Of a DNA stretch of 64,000 bases, positions 8,997 through 17,444 are shown in pieces. Location: positions 62,001 through 126,000 of the forward strand of contig RSEH01000021.1 of assembly GCA_006503475.1 (NCBI GenBank), written 5' to 3'. The notes beneath the pieces were generated by a model. That model did no database searches. It saw nothing but the letters and a program-made list of their open reading frames with translations, and was not told where the DNA came from. Position 1 is the stretch's first letter; each line of letters starts with the position of its first letter. The position numbers and the translations under genes were made by a program. The stretch comes from Stentor roeselii (lineage: Eukaryota > Ciliophora > Heterotrichea > Heterotrichida > Stentoridae).

Positions 8997-10838
8997 ATGC
9001 AATTTCCAAGCGCTTTCTGGGCAACTCTCCAGCGCTTTCAAATGAATAGCCAGGTCATTGATCAGCTGCTGTCAAGAGAGTCAGTCACCCTTCAAGACGT
9101 ACTAAACGAGGAGAATATCGTTCAAGAGATTCGCAATCAAAACGGGAAGTTGATAAACTAGTAACTTCTAATCAGCCTAGACAATGAAAAGTTGTCAAAT
9201 TTGATTGAGTTAATTACTCAGTACCCTGATCATGATGCTGACAAGAGAAGATGTCAAAACCACCCTTTCACTGCTTCTGAAGTCCTTGGAGATGCCAGTC
9301 CTTTACATGAAAAAATTGTAGAGAGTCCTGATTTGATGAGTCAATTCTTCGAATTTTTACATCAGGAAAACCCGAATTCAACCCTTGTTGGTTACTTTTC
9401 TAAAGTCTTAGTCGCAATGATTTCCCGTTGTCCAGAGCGAGCCACAGACTATCTGGTCTCTTCAGGAAGTCTACTTAAGTTTCCCATGCACATGTCTCAC
9501 AAGGGCTTTTACGACATAAGCCTAAAGCTCCTTCTTCTCGACAACATCCAATACCCAAGTGTTCTTTCTGGACAAAAAACTCTTCTTCAACTTTTAACCC
9601 AAATTTTAAAATCAGGTTCAAAGTACCAAGTTTCAAATTCAAGTCAAGTTATTGTGGACCTGATTTTCCGTTCATCAGAAAATTTATCTAAAGACCTGAT
9701 GGAAGTTTTGATTAGTAACGAGACGATTCAAGTGCTTTTCGAGTGTCTTCAAAGTGCAGAGTCGTTTAGAATAGTAGCATCGGTGAATATCTTGAAGTCA
9801 CTTCTTCAAGCGAATCTTAAAGTGAGTCTTAAGTCAGTGACCGAGCATTACTTCAGCGGGGAGGTCTTCAAGGAAAACCTGAGACTGATCATCGCGATTT
9901 TGAATGAAAGACAAGGGAAAAGAATGGTCAATACCATGAAAAATGAATACGAACCACTTGGAGACCATCGACTGAAAATCGTTGAACTTGTGGCAGTTCT
10001 TCTTAGAATCCCTGATGATAACCTGGTCAAGGCTCTCGCAGAGTCAGGAGTCTTTAAAGCTGTTTATGATCTCTTCTTCGAGTACCCCTGGACCTCCTTC
10101 TTACATAACCTCTTCGAAGGAATCGTCGTCAATGCACTTGCCAGTCAAAATGAAGACCTTTTCCAAAATTTCATCTTGAGCCAGGACTTCTTGAACAAGA
10201 TCATCCAAACCTCTAAACGAGAAAACCAAAGACATCGACTTGGAAACTTAGGAATCGTTCATAAAATCGCAAATTTACTTAAAAACTGTGGAAATCCTTT
10301 AATTTTTGAAAAACTTACTCAAAATGTTGAATGGAAACAGTTTATAGTTGGATATCTCGACAAAAGAAATAAAATTGATCAGTTGCAGCTTGGTGACTTG
10401 TCAAGAAAATTTAAAAATCCTTCAAGTGAAGGCGATTTTGAAAACTTTGAGAAAGTTGAGAGTAAAATTGAACCTTCTGAAGAAAAAGAAGAAGAAAATC
10501 AAGAGGAAAAAGAAATGCAAAATGTTGAAGATTCTCAGGAAAAAATACAGCCTTCAATAGAGGTCAAGGATGAAGTGGACCAAGGGAAGGAAAATTATTT
10601 GAAGGGAGAGGAACAAGAGAAAAAAGAAGAAAGTGGCGCGAAGAATACACTTGAGATCGAAATTGATGAAAGTGAAAACTCTTATAAAGTTGATGTGCTT
10701 AATAAGAAATCGCCTTTAGCTCAAAGAAGACTTTCTGGAGGACCTCTTTCTCCTAGTGGAAATCCTGAGTTTTCTGAAGTCAACTACTGGAAAATGCCAA
10801 TTTTGGTTGATGAACTTGATGGAATTGAACTAGAGTAG
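8997..10838 (+). CDS. SAPS-domain regulatory subunit of PP6/PP2A-like phosphatase (PP6R family), one intron
   Basis: The spliced product is 608 aa. Exon 1 (8997-9160) encodes MQFPSAFWATL...TLQDVLNEENIVQEI..NGKLIN; exon 2 resumes YLDNEKLSNLIELI. Together these match the N-terminal SAPS pattern (TLEELLDEDDVIQE..LNSRLINFL.....L..Y). The helical-repeat SAPS domain runs to about residue 400, with EPLGDHRLKIVELVAVLL near 310 typical of the family. The C-terminal third is acidic and Lys/Glu-rich and then Ser/Pro-rich (LAQRRLSGGPLSPSG), probably disordered and phosphorylated. SAPS proteins dock onto Sit4/PP6 catalytic subunits and steer substrate choice in cell-cycle and DNA-damage signalling. Without the intron only a non-ATG start would be available, so the upstream exon decides the N-terminus. 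Confidence 0.9.
9161..9175 (+). other. 15-nt intron in SAPS gene
   Basis: The sequence is GTAACTTCTAATCAG. Splicing joins AAACTA to CCTAGAC, giving N-Y-L-D in frame. Unspliced, the frame hits an in-frame TAG at the exon junction. Confidence 0.93.
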
Positions 10839-10865
10839 TTGGAAAATAAGTTAAATTAGGTAAAT

Positions 10866-11603
10866 TCATTGAGGGTCTTCTTTGGATCTTGACTGTCGGA
10901 TTAGTGAATCAAGAGTTTTTTGCTCATTTCGAATGATTTCATTTTGATATTTTTCATTCTGCAGCTTTTCTTTTAGTTCTTGGATTTTGTCACTGTAGTA
11001 ATTTTTTATATTTTCCATTAAAATTTGCTTTTTCTTATGTTTCTCAAGACTAATTTCTTTATTTTCTCTTTTTTTCCTGATTTTTTCTTTGATTTTTTCT
11101 TTAACCCTTATCTTTTCCTTGATTTTTTCAAAATTTTCTTGTAAATCTTGCATCTTGATTTTTTTTGCATTTTCCAGGCGGGTCATTTCTTCCTCTTCAA
11201 GTTTTTTTCTGATTTCGAGTCTTTTTTGAGCTGCAATTTCATTCATTTCTCTGATTTTTTCTCTTTTTCTCTCAACATAAGCCTATTTTTCCCTTACTGG
11301 CAGTGAAACATTTTCCGACTTTTCCAGAGTTTTTCTGAACTCCAAGATTTTTTTTTCTTTAAAAGCTTGAATTTCTTCTAAAATAGATGAACTAAGAGAA
11401 GAGTCAATAAGAAACTTCGGTGAAATAATTTTTGAATGAGATTTATTATCCTTATTTTTCAAGTTTTTCATCGAACATGGTGATTTTTTGATTTTTCTCT
11501 TAAGACTTCCTTCAAATTTTCTATTTTTTTCTCTAAGATAAGAATGTTCATGAGTGGTCAACGACGAAGATACCAGATTTTTTTTCGCTTTAAAATCCGA
11601 CAT
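10866..11603 (-). CDS. Basic coiled-coil protein, one intron
   Basis: Two open segments (10866-11282 and 11298-11603) are joined by a 15-nt intron into a 240-aa protein. The N-terminal 100 residues are Ser/Lys-rich (MSDFKAKKNL...), and the remainder is an almost unbroken Lys/Glu/Arg coiled coil (EIRKKLEEEEMTRLENAKK) to the end. The splice joins VSLP to AYVERKREKIREM in frame, and the first segment otherwise stops at the TAG that forms the intron's 3' end. The protein converges on the SAPS gene, with 27 bp between stops. No enzymatic motif or known family is recognised. It resembles the other short coiled-coil proteins of this window (for example at 1711-2550) in composition only. Confidence 0.78.
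11283..11297 (-). other. 15-nt intron in coiled-coil gene
   Basis: The sense sequence is GTAAGGGAAAAATAG. Retention gives an immediate in-frame stop; removal keeps an open coiled-coil frame for another 138 residues. Confidence 0.85.
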
Positions 11604-11693
11604 TATTATAAATCCATTCTAATAACCCAACAACCTTGAACTATTGCTAAATTCCATTCCATTAAACAACTACTCGACTAACCAAGTGATTAC

Positions 11694-12125
11694 TTAACGA
11701 GGTTTCTCTTTCTTATGCAAATAAAGTGCTTTCAAAGAGACTCCCTTGACTTTGACAATCTTGAACCTGACACCCGGAATATCTCCGACGGCATGTCCCT
11801 TACGTCCGAACCCAGCCACCAAGACTTCATCATTTTCGTCAATAAAGTTCAAACAACCGTCGTTCGGGACGAAGGCTGCGATTTTTTTTCCGTTCTTCTT
11901 GAGAAGCACTCTGACACACTTTCTGACGGCAGAGTTTGGCTGCTTCGACTCAATTCCCAACTTTTCTACGACTATTCCCTTTGCGTGGGAGGTTCCTGCA
12001 AATGGCTTTTTGAACTTAGAACTCAAATGTGCCTTCTTGTAACTCTTGTCGGCCCATCTTTGTTCACGTCTTCGCTTCATGAGCTTGCGTCCTGCTCGAA
12101 TACCTCGAGGCTTTCCTGCAGCCAT
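11694..12125 (-). CDS. RPS23: 40S ribosomal protein S23 (uS12)
   Basis: The product is 143 aa, the standard eukaryotic length, colinear with RPS23 from [15 protein letters not shown] to LHKKEKPR. Diagnostic segments are [15 protein letters not shown] and the decoding-loop region [12 protein letters not shown], plus [18 protein letters not shown]. The PNDG loop contains the proline that is hydroxylated by OGFOD1/Tpa1 enzymes in other eukaryotes. uS12 sits at the decoding centre and controls translational fidelity. There is no intron. Codon use is GC-richer than in neighbouring genes, as expected for a highly expressed gene. The upstream side carries a strongly strand-asymmetric tract (C/A-rich on the coding strand) shared with the divergent NudC gene. 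Confidence 0.98.
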   Translation of the reverse strand: MAAGKPRGIRAGRKLMKRRREQRWADKSYKKAHLSSKFKKPFAGTSHAKGIVVEKLGIESKQPNSAVRKCVRVLLKKNGKKIAAFVPNDGCLNFIDENDEVLVAGFGRKGHAVGDIPGVRFKIVKVKGVSLKALYLHKKEKPR

Positions 12126-12467
12126 ATTTTATTTGAGTCCATTCGAAAGAAAGGACTTTTTAGATCTGCTGGAGAAGGAGGAGAACAGGGGAATGAACAG
12201 GGTGGATTGGTGCTTGGATCTGGGGAATTTGTTTTGGGGTTTAGGGAAAAAATTTTAAGGGTTTTGGGGTTTTGGGGGTTTTGGGGTGGAGGTGGTTTTT
12301 GTTTGGAGAGGGGAATTTTTTTTTTTTATTTTGGGATTGGGTTTTGGAGAGGTTGAGGTGATGAAGGGATTTACTAAACCTCTTTAATCACTTGCCATCC
12401 TTCCAATCTAAATCTCATGCAAAAGCCTTCTAATCTCCTCATTGCATTCTAGAAAAATAATTCTAAA
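12126..12467. promoter_or_regulatory. Divergent promoter region with GGGGTTTT-like G-rich tract
   Basis: This 342-bp spacer between RPS23 (minus) and the NudC gene (plus) has no credible gene. Positions about 12170-12355 are G/T-rich on the plus strand. Between about 12230 and 12300 there are many closely spaced runs of three to five G separated by T runs (units such as GGGGTTTTGGGGG). It resembles telomere-type or quadruplex-forming DNA but is irregular and flanked by genes on both sides, so an interstitial regulatory tract is more likely than a telomere scar. A T-run of 12 at about 12319-12330 follows. Confidence 0.5.
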
Positions 12468-13367
12468 ATGTCAGGGAGATACGACGATATGCTCTTTATG
12501 TTAGCTCAAGATCTAGGTTCAATCGATCGAATTTTATTCGAATTCTTCGGATTTCTCAAAAGACGCACCGATTTTTTCGTCCTCGCAAACCCAGGCGATG
12601 CAGCAGGTTTCCCTCCAGGTGCCTCAGAACAAATGATATACAAGACATACCAGCATTTCCGAGAAGAATACAACAGAGAGCATCCATTCACTCCAAAGCC
12701 AAGACCAACTCCGCCATCTCAACCAATTCCAGAAGTAGTTATTCCAAAAGAAGAACCAAAAACCCAAGAAATTTCTTCAGAAGCATCAAAACAAGACCCT
12801 CCAAAAGTGAAAGTCGATTCAAGTATCAGCACATACAACGGAGCATCGACAGAAAATTACAAATGGAGTCAAGACTTGAGCGACGTGACTCTTCAATTCC
12901 CTCTTCCGGCGAATACAAAGTCGAAGGATATAAATGTGAAGTTTGATACGAAGCATTTGAAGGTTGTTGTTAAAAGTGAAGTGATTATTGACTCTGACCT
13001 GCCTGAGACTATTCATAAACAAAACTCGTATTGGAATATTGATGAAGGATCACTTGTTGTTAATTTGGAAAAGTCGAAGGATTGTGTATGGAAAAGCGCA
13101 TTCGCTGGACATGCTGAGATTGACCCCAAGACTGTTGATACTAGCAGAAGGGTTGATGAGTATGATGAGGAAACACAAGTTGGTATTAGGAAAGTTATGT
13201 ATGAACATGAAAGGAAACTTAAGGGACTTCCTAGCACTGAAGAGGAAAAGGCTCAGAATGCTTTGATGGATATGTGGAAAAAATCGGAGTTTAAGGATCA
13301 ACCTTTTGATATGAGTAAAATTCCTTTGATTTGTAAGCCGGCCCCTCAAGAAAATCCAGATGAATAA
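12468..13367 (+). CDS. NudC-domain co-chaperone (NUDC/NUDCD3-like)
   Basis: The product is 299 aa. Residues 4-65 form the NudC N-terminal helical region (YDDMLFMLAQDLGSIDRIL, FFGFLKRRTDFFVL), then a Pro/Lys/Glu linker to about 125. The CS (p23-like) domain spans about 135-225 (YKWSQDLSDVTLQFPLP, DINVKFDTKHLKVVV, SYWNIDEGSLVVNLEK). The C-terminal tail (MYEHERKLKGLPSTEEEK) matches NUDC/NUDCD3, which bind Hsp90 and help dynein chains fold. The gene lies 15 bp from the convergent E2 gene. The role in dynein assembly is known for the family and fits a heavily ciliated cell, but is not shown here. Confidence 0.93.
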   Translation: MSGRYDDMLFMLAQDLGSIDRILFEFFGFLKRRTDFFVLANPGDAAGFPPGASEQMIYKTYQHFREEYNREHPFTPKPRPTPPSQPIPEVVIPKEEPKTQEISSEASKQDPPKVKVDSSISTYNGASTENYKWSQDLSDVTLQFPLPANTKSKDINVKFDTKHLKVVVKSEVIIDSDLPETIHKQNSYWNIDEGSLVVNLEKSKDCVWKSAFAGHAEIDPKTVDTSRRVDEYDEETQVGIRKVMYEHERKLKGLPSTEEEKAQNALMDMWKKSEFKDQPFDMSKIPLICKPAPQENPDE

Positions 13368-13382
13368 CTAGTTATTTATTAG

Positions 13383-14513
13383 TCATCCAATATCAGTAAG
13401 TTTATCCAATTCAACCCTCAACTCATGAGCCAAGACTTTAAACTCATGCATAGGATCATTCAAAAGTTTTCCAACAGCCGTACAATTATGAAGAAAAACA
13501 ATCGAATCATGACAAGATCTAATTTTTTTCAAATTTCTAATCCAATCACGAACACTTCTTAAAATTCTTCCTCGTTTCAAAGCAAAATGATTAAAAACAA
13601 CATCTCTAAACTCAACAGGAGGATTTCTAATCATTTCAATCATAGCATAAGCCAGGTTTCCATATCTAACAACCATAGAATAATCCTGATTTTCAATAGA
13701 ATCAGTTTTAACCGATGCGAATCCCGGTTCTTTCTGAATGATATCATTATTCATAACCAATGCTTGAATTGAAATAAAAACCTGAAGCAGCGAACTAAGA
13801 CTCGGGTTCCACATTTCTTCAACAGCCCCTGCCCAGGTGTTAATAATCGACAAACAAACGAATCCAGTCTCATAAAGATTCGGGTTAAAGCGAAAAGTCC
13901 CTTGACCAGTCGTTTTCAGAAGAACCTTCGGAGGAGTACTCGGGTAACTCGCGTCAAGTTTCACCTCGAACAGGTAAAGACCATGCTCGTATGGACTGTC
14001 TTCACTTCCTGAAACCAGAACTTTCAATCTACGTAAATTTGATGAATCGAAATGCACGAAAATCGCTCCGGAGGACTCACATGGAAGACTTTTTGATAAA
14101 GTTTTTATTTCTTTTGTAATTCTTGATAAACCTTCTGGAGATAAAGGTGAAGAATCGCTTTCGGGTTGAGAAGGTTGTGTTGGCCATTCAGACATCTGCA
14201 TCTTTAGATTAGATAAACGATTGGAGTAGTCATTCGGATTTTCAGGGAATTCGTCGTCGGCGAAGAAGTCGCTGGAAATAAATGGGTCGAAATAAGGAGC
14301 TTCGTTTGATTTGGGTTGGAATGAGTCGGGATTGGAGAAGTCATCATCCTCGTCGAGAAGAAGAGGAAAAAAATAATCCATTTCAGTTGGTTCTTTTAAG
14401 TCTTCTTTTTCGCATCCATGAAAATCGCCTCTTGGAAGTGAGGAGGAAGATGTGTAGGAATTTATTGTGATTTGTATGAAATTGGTTGAAATTTGATCGT
14501 CGGTAGGTTCCAT
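13383..14513 (-). CDS. Ubiquitin-conjugating enzyme of the BIRC6/UBE2O type
   Basis: The product is 376 aa. The first 135 residues are acidic and low-complexity. The UBC fold runs from about 138 to 300: IFVHFDSSNLRRLKVLVSG, DSPYEHGLYLFEVKLDASYP, PPKVLLKTTGQGTFRFNPNLY, then the active-site segment GFVCLSIINTW with the catalytic Cys near 219, and WNPSLSSLLQVFISIQALV. The VCLS-x-x-NTW-x-G sequence after NPNLY is characteristic of the large hybrid E2/E3 enzymes BIRC6 and UBE2O, not of classical small E2s (HPN box). Unlike those giants it has no BIR or other large domain. A C-terminal extension of about 70 residues follows the fold. It converges on the NudC gene with a 15-bp gap. Confidence 0.9.
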   Translation of the reverse strand: MEPTDDQISTNFIQITINSYTSSSSLPRGDFHGCEKEDLKEPTEMDYFFPLLLDEDDDFSNPDSFQPKSNEAPYFDPFISSDFFADDEFPENPNDYSNRLSNLKMQMSEWPTQPSQPESDSSPLSPEGLSRITKEIKTLSKSLPCESSGAIFVHFDSSNLRRLKVLVSGSEDSPYEHGLYLFEVKLDASYPSTPPKVLLKTTGQGTFRFNPNLYETGFVCLSIINTWAGAVEEMWNPSLSSLLQVFISIQALVMNNDIIQKEPGFASVKTDSIENQDYSMVVRYGNLAYAMIEMIRNPPVEFRDVVFNHFALKRGRILRSVRDWIRNLKKIRSCHDSIVFLHNCTAVGKLLNDPMHEFKVLAHELRVELDKLTDIG

Positions 14514-14589
14514 CTTTAAATAATTGAATAATGAAAGTTGGAATTTGGATTAGGGAGGAATTTATTTTTAGAAGTTTTTATTTATTTAG

Positions 14590-15240
14590 ATGGGGAATTT
14601 CAATGCTAAGGGACTTGATGTTAATAGATTTTCTCAGATCAGTTTAGCGAAGATTTGGGAAAAACATTGCAAAAGTCATTCTATGGGACAAACTGAATTT
14701 GCTGAGTTTATTTTTTCACTTTCTTCTGGGTTGGGTATTGAAATTGACACTCTTGATATTGGGATTATTTTTAATAAACTACAAAAAGCCGGCCTAGTAG
14801 GATTCGAAGATTTTAGCATGAATTTCGACAGCTGGTCAAACCAAAAAATTGAAGAAATATCAGGAGTCGAAGTATTAGAACCCCGAGTAAATTTCACCCT
14901 AATAACCAAATACTACCAACTAGAGCTACCTCTCAATACAACAATCCACAAAAGATTCCCATTCCACAACCCCGAGCCTTACGAGAAATCCTTAAAACTC
15001 TCCTCAAGTATTCCAAAACTCTTAAAAATCCGTACTCCACTCTTAAAACTAGAAGCAAATTCCACAGAATACATTCGAGTAAGTTTTAAAATCGAGTTCC
15101 CTTCTCAAGTTCTTCTTTTCCTAAGCCACTTCTCAACAGACCTATTAGAAGAAACACTATCCTTCAACTTAATCCCAATGAAAACATCAGATTTAGAAGT
15201 GCAAGAAATAAAGCCTACTAAATTTAATAAAGAGCCTTAG
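14590..15240 (+). CDS. Myristoylation-motif protein with EF-hand-like and NPHP4-like Ig domain
   Basis: The product is 216 aa. It begins MGNFNAKG, fitting an N-myristoylation signal at Gly2. Residues 12-90 look like a degenerate EF-hand pair (helix patterns LAKIWEKHCK...EFAEFIFSLS and DIGIIFNKLQKAGLVGFEDFSM) without canonical Ca2+-binding residues. Residues 95-205 contain a beta-rich segment (RFPFHNPEPYEKSLKLSS, LLKIRTPLLKLEANSTEYIRVSFKI) that resembles the Ig-like repeats of nephrocystin-4. It is far shorter than NPHP4, so it could be a distinct transition-zone-type protein or only a fold analogue. Its last 17 bp overlap the 3' end of the MIC60 gene on the other strand. Confidence 0.6.
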   Translation: MGNFNAKGLDVNRFSQISLAKIWEKHCKSHSMGQTEFAEFIFSLSSGLGIEIDTLDIGIIFNKLQKAGLVGFEDFSMNFDSWSNQKIEEISGVEVLEPRVNFTLITKYYQLELPLNTTIHKRFPFHNPEPYEKSLKLSSSIPKLLKIRTPLLKLEANSTEYIRVSFKIEFPSQVLLFLSHFSTDLLEETLSFNLIPMKTSDLEVQEIKPTKFNKEP

Positions 15241-17260
15241 CATTGACGATCTTCTGCACAGCCCGAATTGAATCAGCCGACAAGTTTTCAACTAATTCCG
15301 TGAAACTCAAGCGAAGGTCGATGTCTTCAGCGACGGCTTTCATCTCCTCAGCGGGAAGTCCTTTAAGCCCTGCAAGAGAAGCCTTTGCCTTCTTCAGGTC
15401 CCCTTTGGCCAGAGCCTCTTCAGCATCTTTGAGTAGAGAAAGAGTGTCAAAGTCATCAACTGTCCGAATGTTGCTTGGAATAAAGTTGATCGCCACTCGG
15501 GACATCAACACATTTAAAAGATTTCCTGAATGGATCAAAGCTGCTCGACGCGCGTTGGATGACTGCTCGTCGAACCTTTCTTGAATTTGTTTCACTTTTG
15601 GAATACCGGAAATAATGACTTTTGAGTAAACAGGTTCGATTTTTTCTAAAGTCTTTCGAATTGATTCAGAGGTTTTCGCTTCTTTTATGACGATTTTTAG
15701 GTCTTCTGTTAAGTTTCCTGAATCAGAAATCAGGGCTTTTTGGATGTTTTCAATTGAAACGTGAAGTTTATGGATTTTCGTGAGTTTTATGATGATTTCG
15801 TAATGATCTGCTTGAATCACTTCCATTTCTCGTATTTTTTTCATGATGTCTTCAAGTTGTGCAAGTCTTTCCTTTGTAGCTTTTTCAAGAGTTTCAGTTA
15901 AAAAGTCGAGTTCTTCTTTAAACTTCTTGCTGAGTTCAAGTTCAGTTTCTTGTCTGACGTAGTCAGAGTCGATTTTCGCTTGAGTCTCGTAGTGACTTTC
16001 AGAGTCCTGAGCTTCTTCATAAAGGACTTTTTTCCATTTTTCATCTCGAGATTTTATCTCGTCTTCGATTTGCTTTTCATATGAATCTTGCAGTTCAAGC
16101 ATTTTTTGTCGCCATTTGTCTTTCTGAAGCTTGAGCCTCTCGATGAAGCTGTCGTAATTTCGCACTCCCAGGGTCTCTAGACGGTCTTGGTAAGCGTTTA
16201 TTAGTTCCTCGAATTTTCGGTGGATTTGGTCTGCAGGCATTTTTGAAAAGTCGATGTTGGAAGAGATTATTCGAGCTGGGGAAGAGGATGAGTCAGCTTT
16301 AGGAAGGTATTCGGATATTAAGGTCTTGAATAGGTCCTCGATTCCGCTGTAGAGGTCTTTTTCACGCTTTTCTTGCTCTTGGGATAAGTCGGAACGGATC
16401 TGCTGGATCATTGAATCAAGTTCGGAGGATGAGTAGGATGGTTTCTCATTTCCTGTCACTTGAGGCTCTGGAACTTTAGACTCTGAAACTTTAACGACTG
16501 GAACAGGATGTTCAGGTGCTTTAAGTTCAGGTGCTTGAAGTTCTGTTGCTTGATTTTCTGTTACTTTAGGCTCAGCTGCTGGGTGCTCTGGTGCTGGATG
16601 CTCTGTTACTGCATTCTCTATTATTTTACTCTCCGATGCTGGATGTTCAGGTGCTGGATTCTCTGAAGGTACAGGTTTATTAACTTGATTCTCTTCAACT
16701 GCAGGTTTTGGTGTTTCAGGTGATTCTACTGTAACTTCAACGATTTTATGAACAGGTTCAACAGGCAGGGTCACAGTCTCTGGAGGTGAAATCACAGAAC
16801 TTATTTCGAATGTTGGAGCTATTTTCGTAGGCTCTTCTTTTACTGGGAAAGATTGTAAATTCTGTTCATTAGGAGTTGTTAGGTTAATGTTCTGAGAAGA
16901 ATCCTCTGTGAAAATATTAGACTCCTGATTTTTTTCTTTGTTTTCTTCTTGATCTTTATTTGTTGAGCTTGTTTTATCTTTTTCTAAAAGATCCAGATAA
17001 GTTTTTCTTAGATTATTTCGAATACCAAAAGAATTAAAGGAATTTTTCTCTCTTTCCTCTTCTAGTTCTTTAATCTTCTTTGTGATATCACCATATCCGA
17101 ATAATGTATCAGGTTCTTTGCCATTCTTATATTCATCAAAAGCCTTGTACAAGGCAAGACCTGCCAAAATAATCATTGCAGATTTACCAGCTCTAGAATT
17201 GGTAGGAGGCATTAAGGGTGGCTTCCCAGTAGAGAATAGCCTCGATCTTGCTGACCACAT
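15224..17260 (-). CDS. IMMT: MICOS subunit MIC60 (mitofilin)
   Basis: The product is 678 aa, in the mitofilin size range. It has an N-terminal mitochondrial targeting region (MWSARSRLFSTGK), a single TM near 28-42 (SAMIILAGLALYKAF), a long Pro/Glu/Val-rich stretch of degenerate repeats around EHPAPE (about 150-275), and a coiled coil at 275-520. The conserved C-terminal mitofilin domain is at 560-678 (RRAALIHSGNLLNVLMSRVA, LLKDAEEALAKGDLKKAKASL, DIDLRLSFTELVENL). MIC60 shapes crista junctions and tethers inner and outer membranes. The EHPAPE tract is encoded at about 16480-16700 and looks like recent internal duplication. The last 17 bp overlap the convergent gene at 14590-15240. Confidence 0.9.
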   Translation of the reverse strand: MWSARSRLFSTGKPPLMPPTNSRAGKSAMIILAGLALYKAFDEYKNGKEPDTLFGYGDITKKIKELEEEREKNSFNSFGIRNNLRKTYLDLLEKDKTSSTNKDQEENKEKNQESNIFTEDSSQNINLTTPNEQNLQSFPVKEEPTKIAPTFEISSVISPPETVTLPVEPVHKIVEVTVESPETPKPAVEENQVNKPVPSENPAPEHPASESKIIENAVTEHPAPEHPAAEPKVTENQATELQAPELKAPEHPVPVVKVSESKVPEPQVTGNEKPSYSSSELDSMIQQIRSDLSQEQEKREKDLYSGIEDLFKTLISEYLPKADSSSSPARIISSNIDFSKMPADQIHRKFEELINAYQDRLETLGVRNYDSFIERLKLQKDKWRQKMLELQDSYEKQIEDEIKSRDEKWKKVLYEEAQDSESHYETQAKIDSDYVRQETELELSKKFKEELDFLTETLEKATKERLAQLEDIMKKIREMEVIQADHYEIIIKLTKIHKLHVSIENIQKALISDSGNLTEDLKIVIKEAKTSESIRKTLEKIEPVYSKVIISGIPKVKQIQERFDEQSSNARRAALIHSGNLLNVLMSRVAINFIPSNIRTVDDFDTLSLLKDAEEALAKGDLKKAKASLAGLKGLPAEEMKAVAEDIDLRLSFTELVENLSADSIRAVQKIVNAKALY

Positions 17261-17444
17261 TTATAATGATCATAATTCTTACTATATTAAACTTAAAATT
17301 TCGAGAGAAAATTTCAATTTACTTGATGCAATAAGGTCTTTAAAGAAATTCATGAAAAACAAAACCCTCAAACAATAAATATAAAATACTAAAAAATTAA
17401 TATTTGTTGTTTAAATCATAAATCACGGAAATCTTATAATTTTC

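Noticed and set aside
12230-12300. GGGGTTTT-type tract as a chromosome end
   Set aside because: It is flanked by intact genes on both sides, irregular in unit length, and no regular telomere array is present; treated as a promoter tract.
11715-12356. 213-aa plus-strand reading over RPS23
   Set aside because: It is an antisense shadow of the ribosomal protein gene and runs into the G-rich spacer; no protein character.
13587-13772. 61-aa reading antisense to the E2 gene
   Set aside because: It is fully inside a conserved UBC coding region on the other strand.
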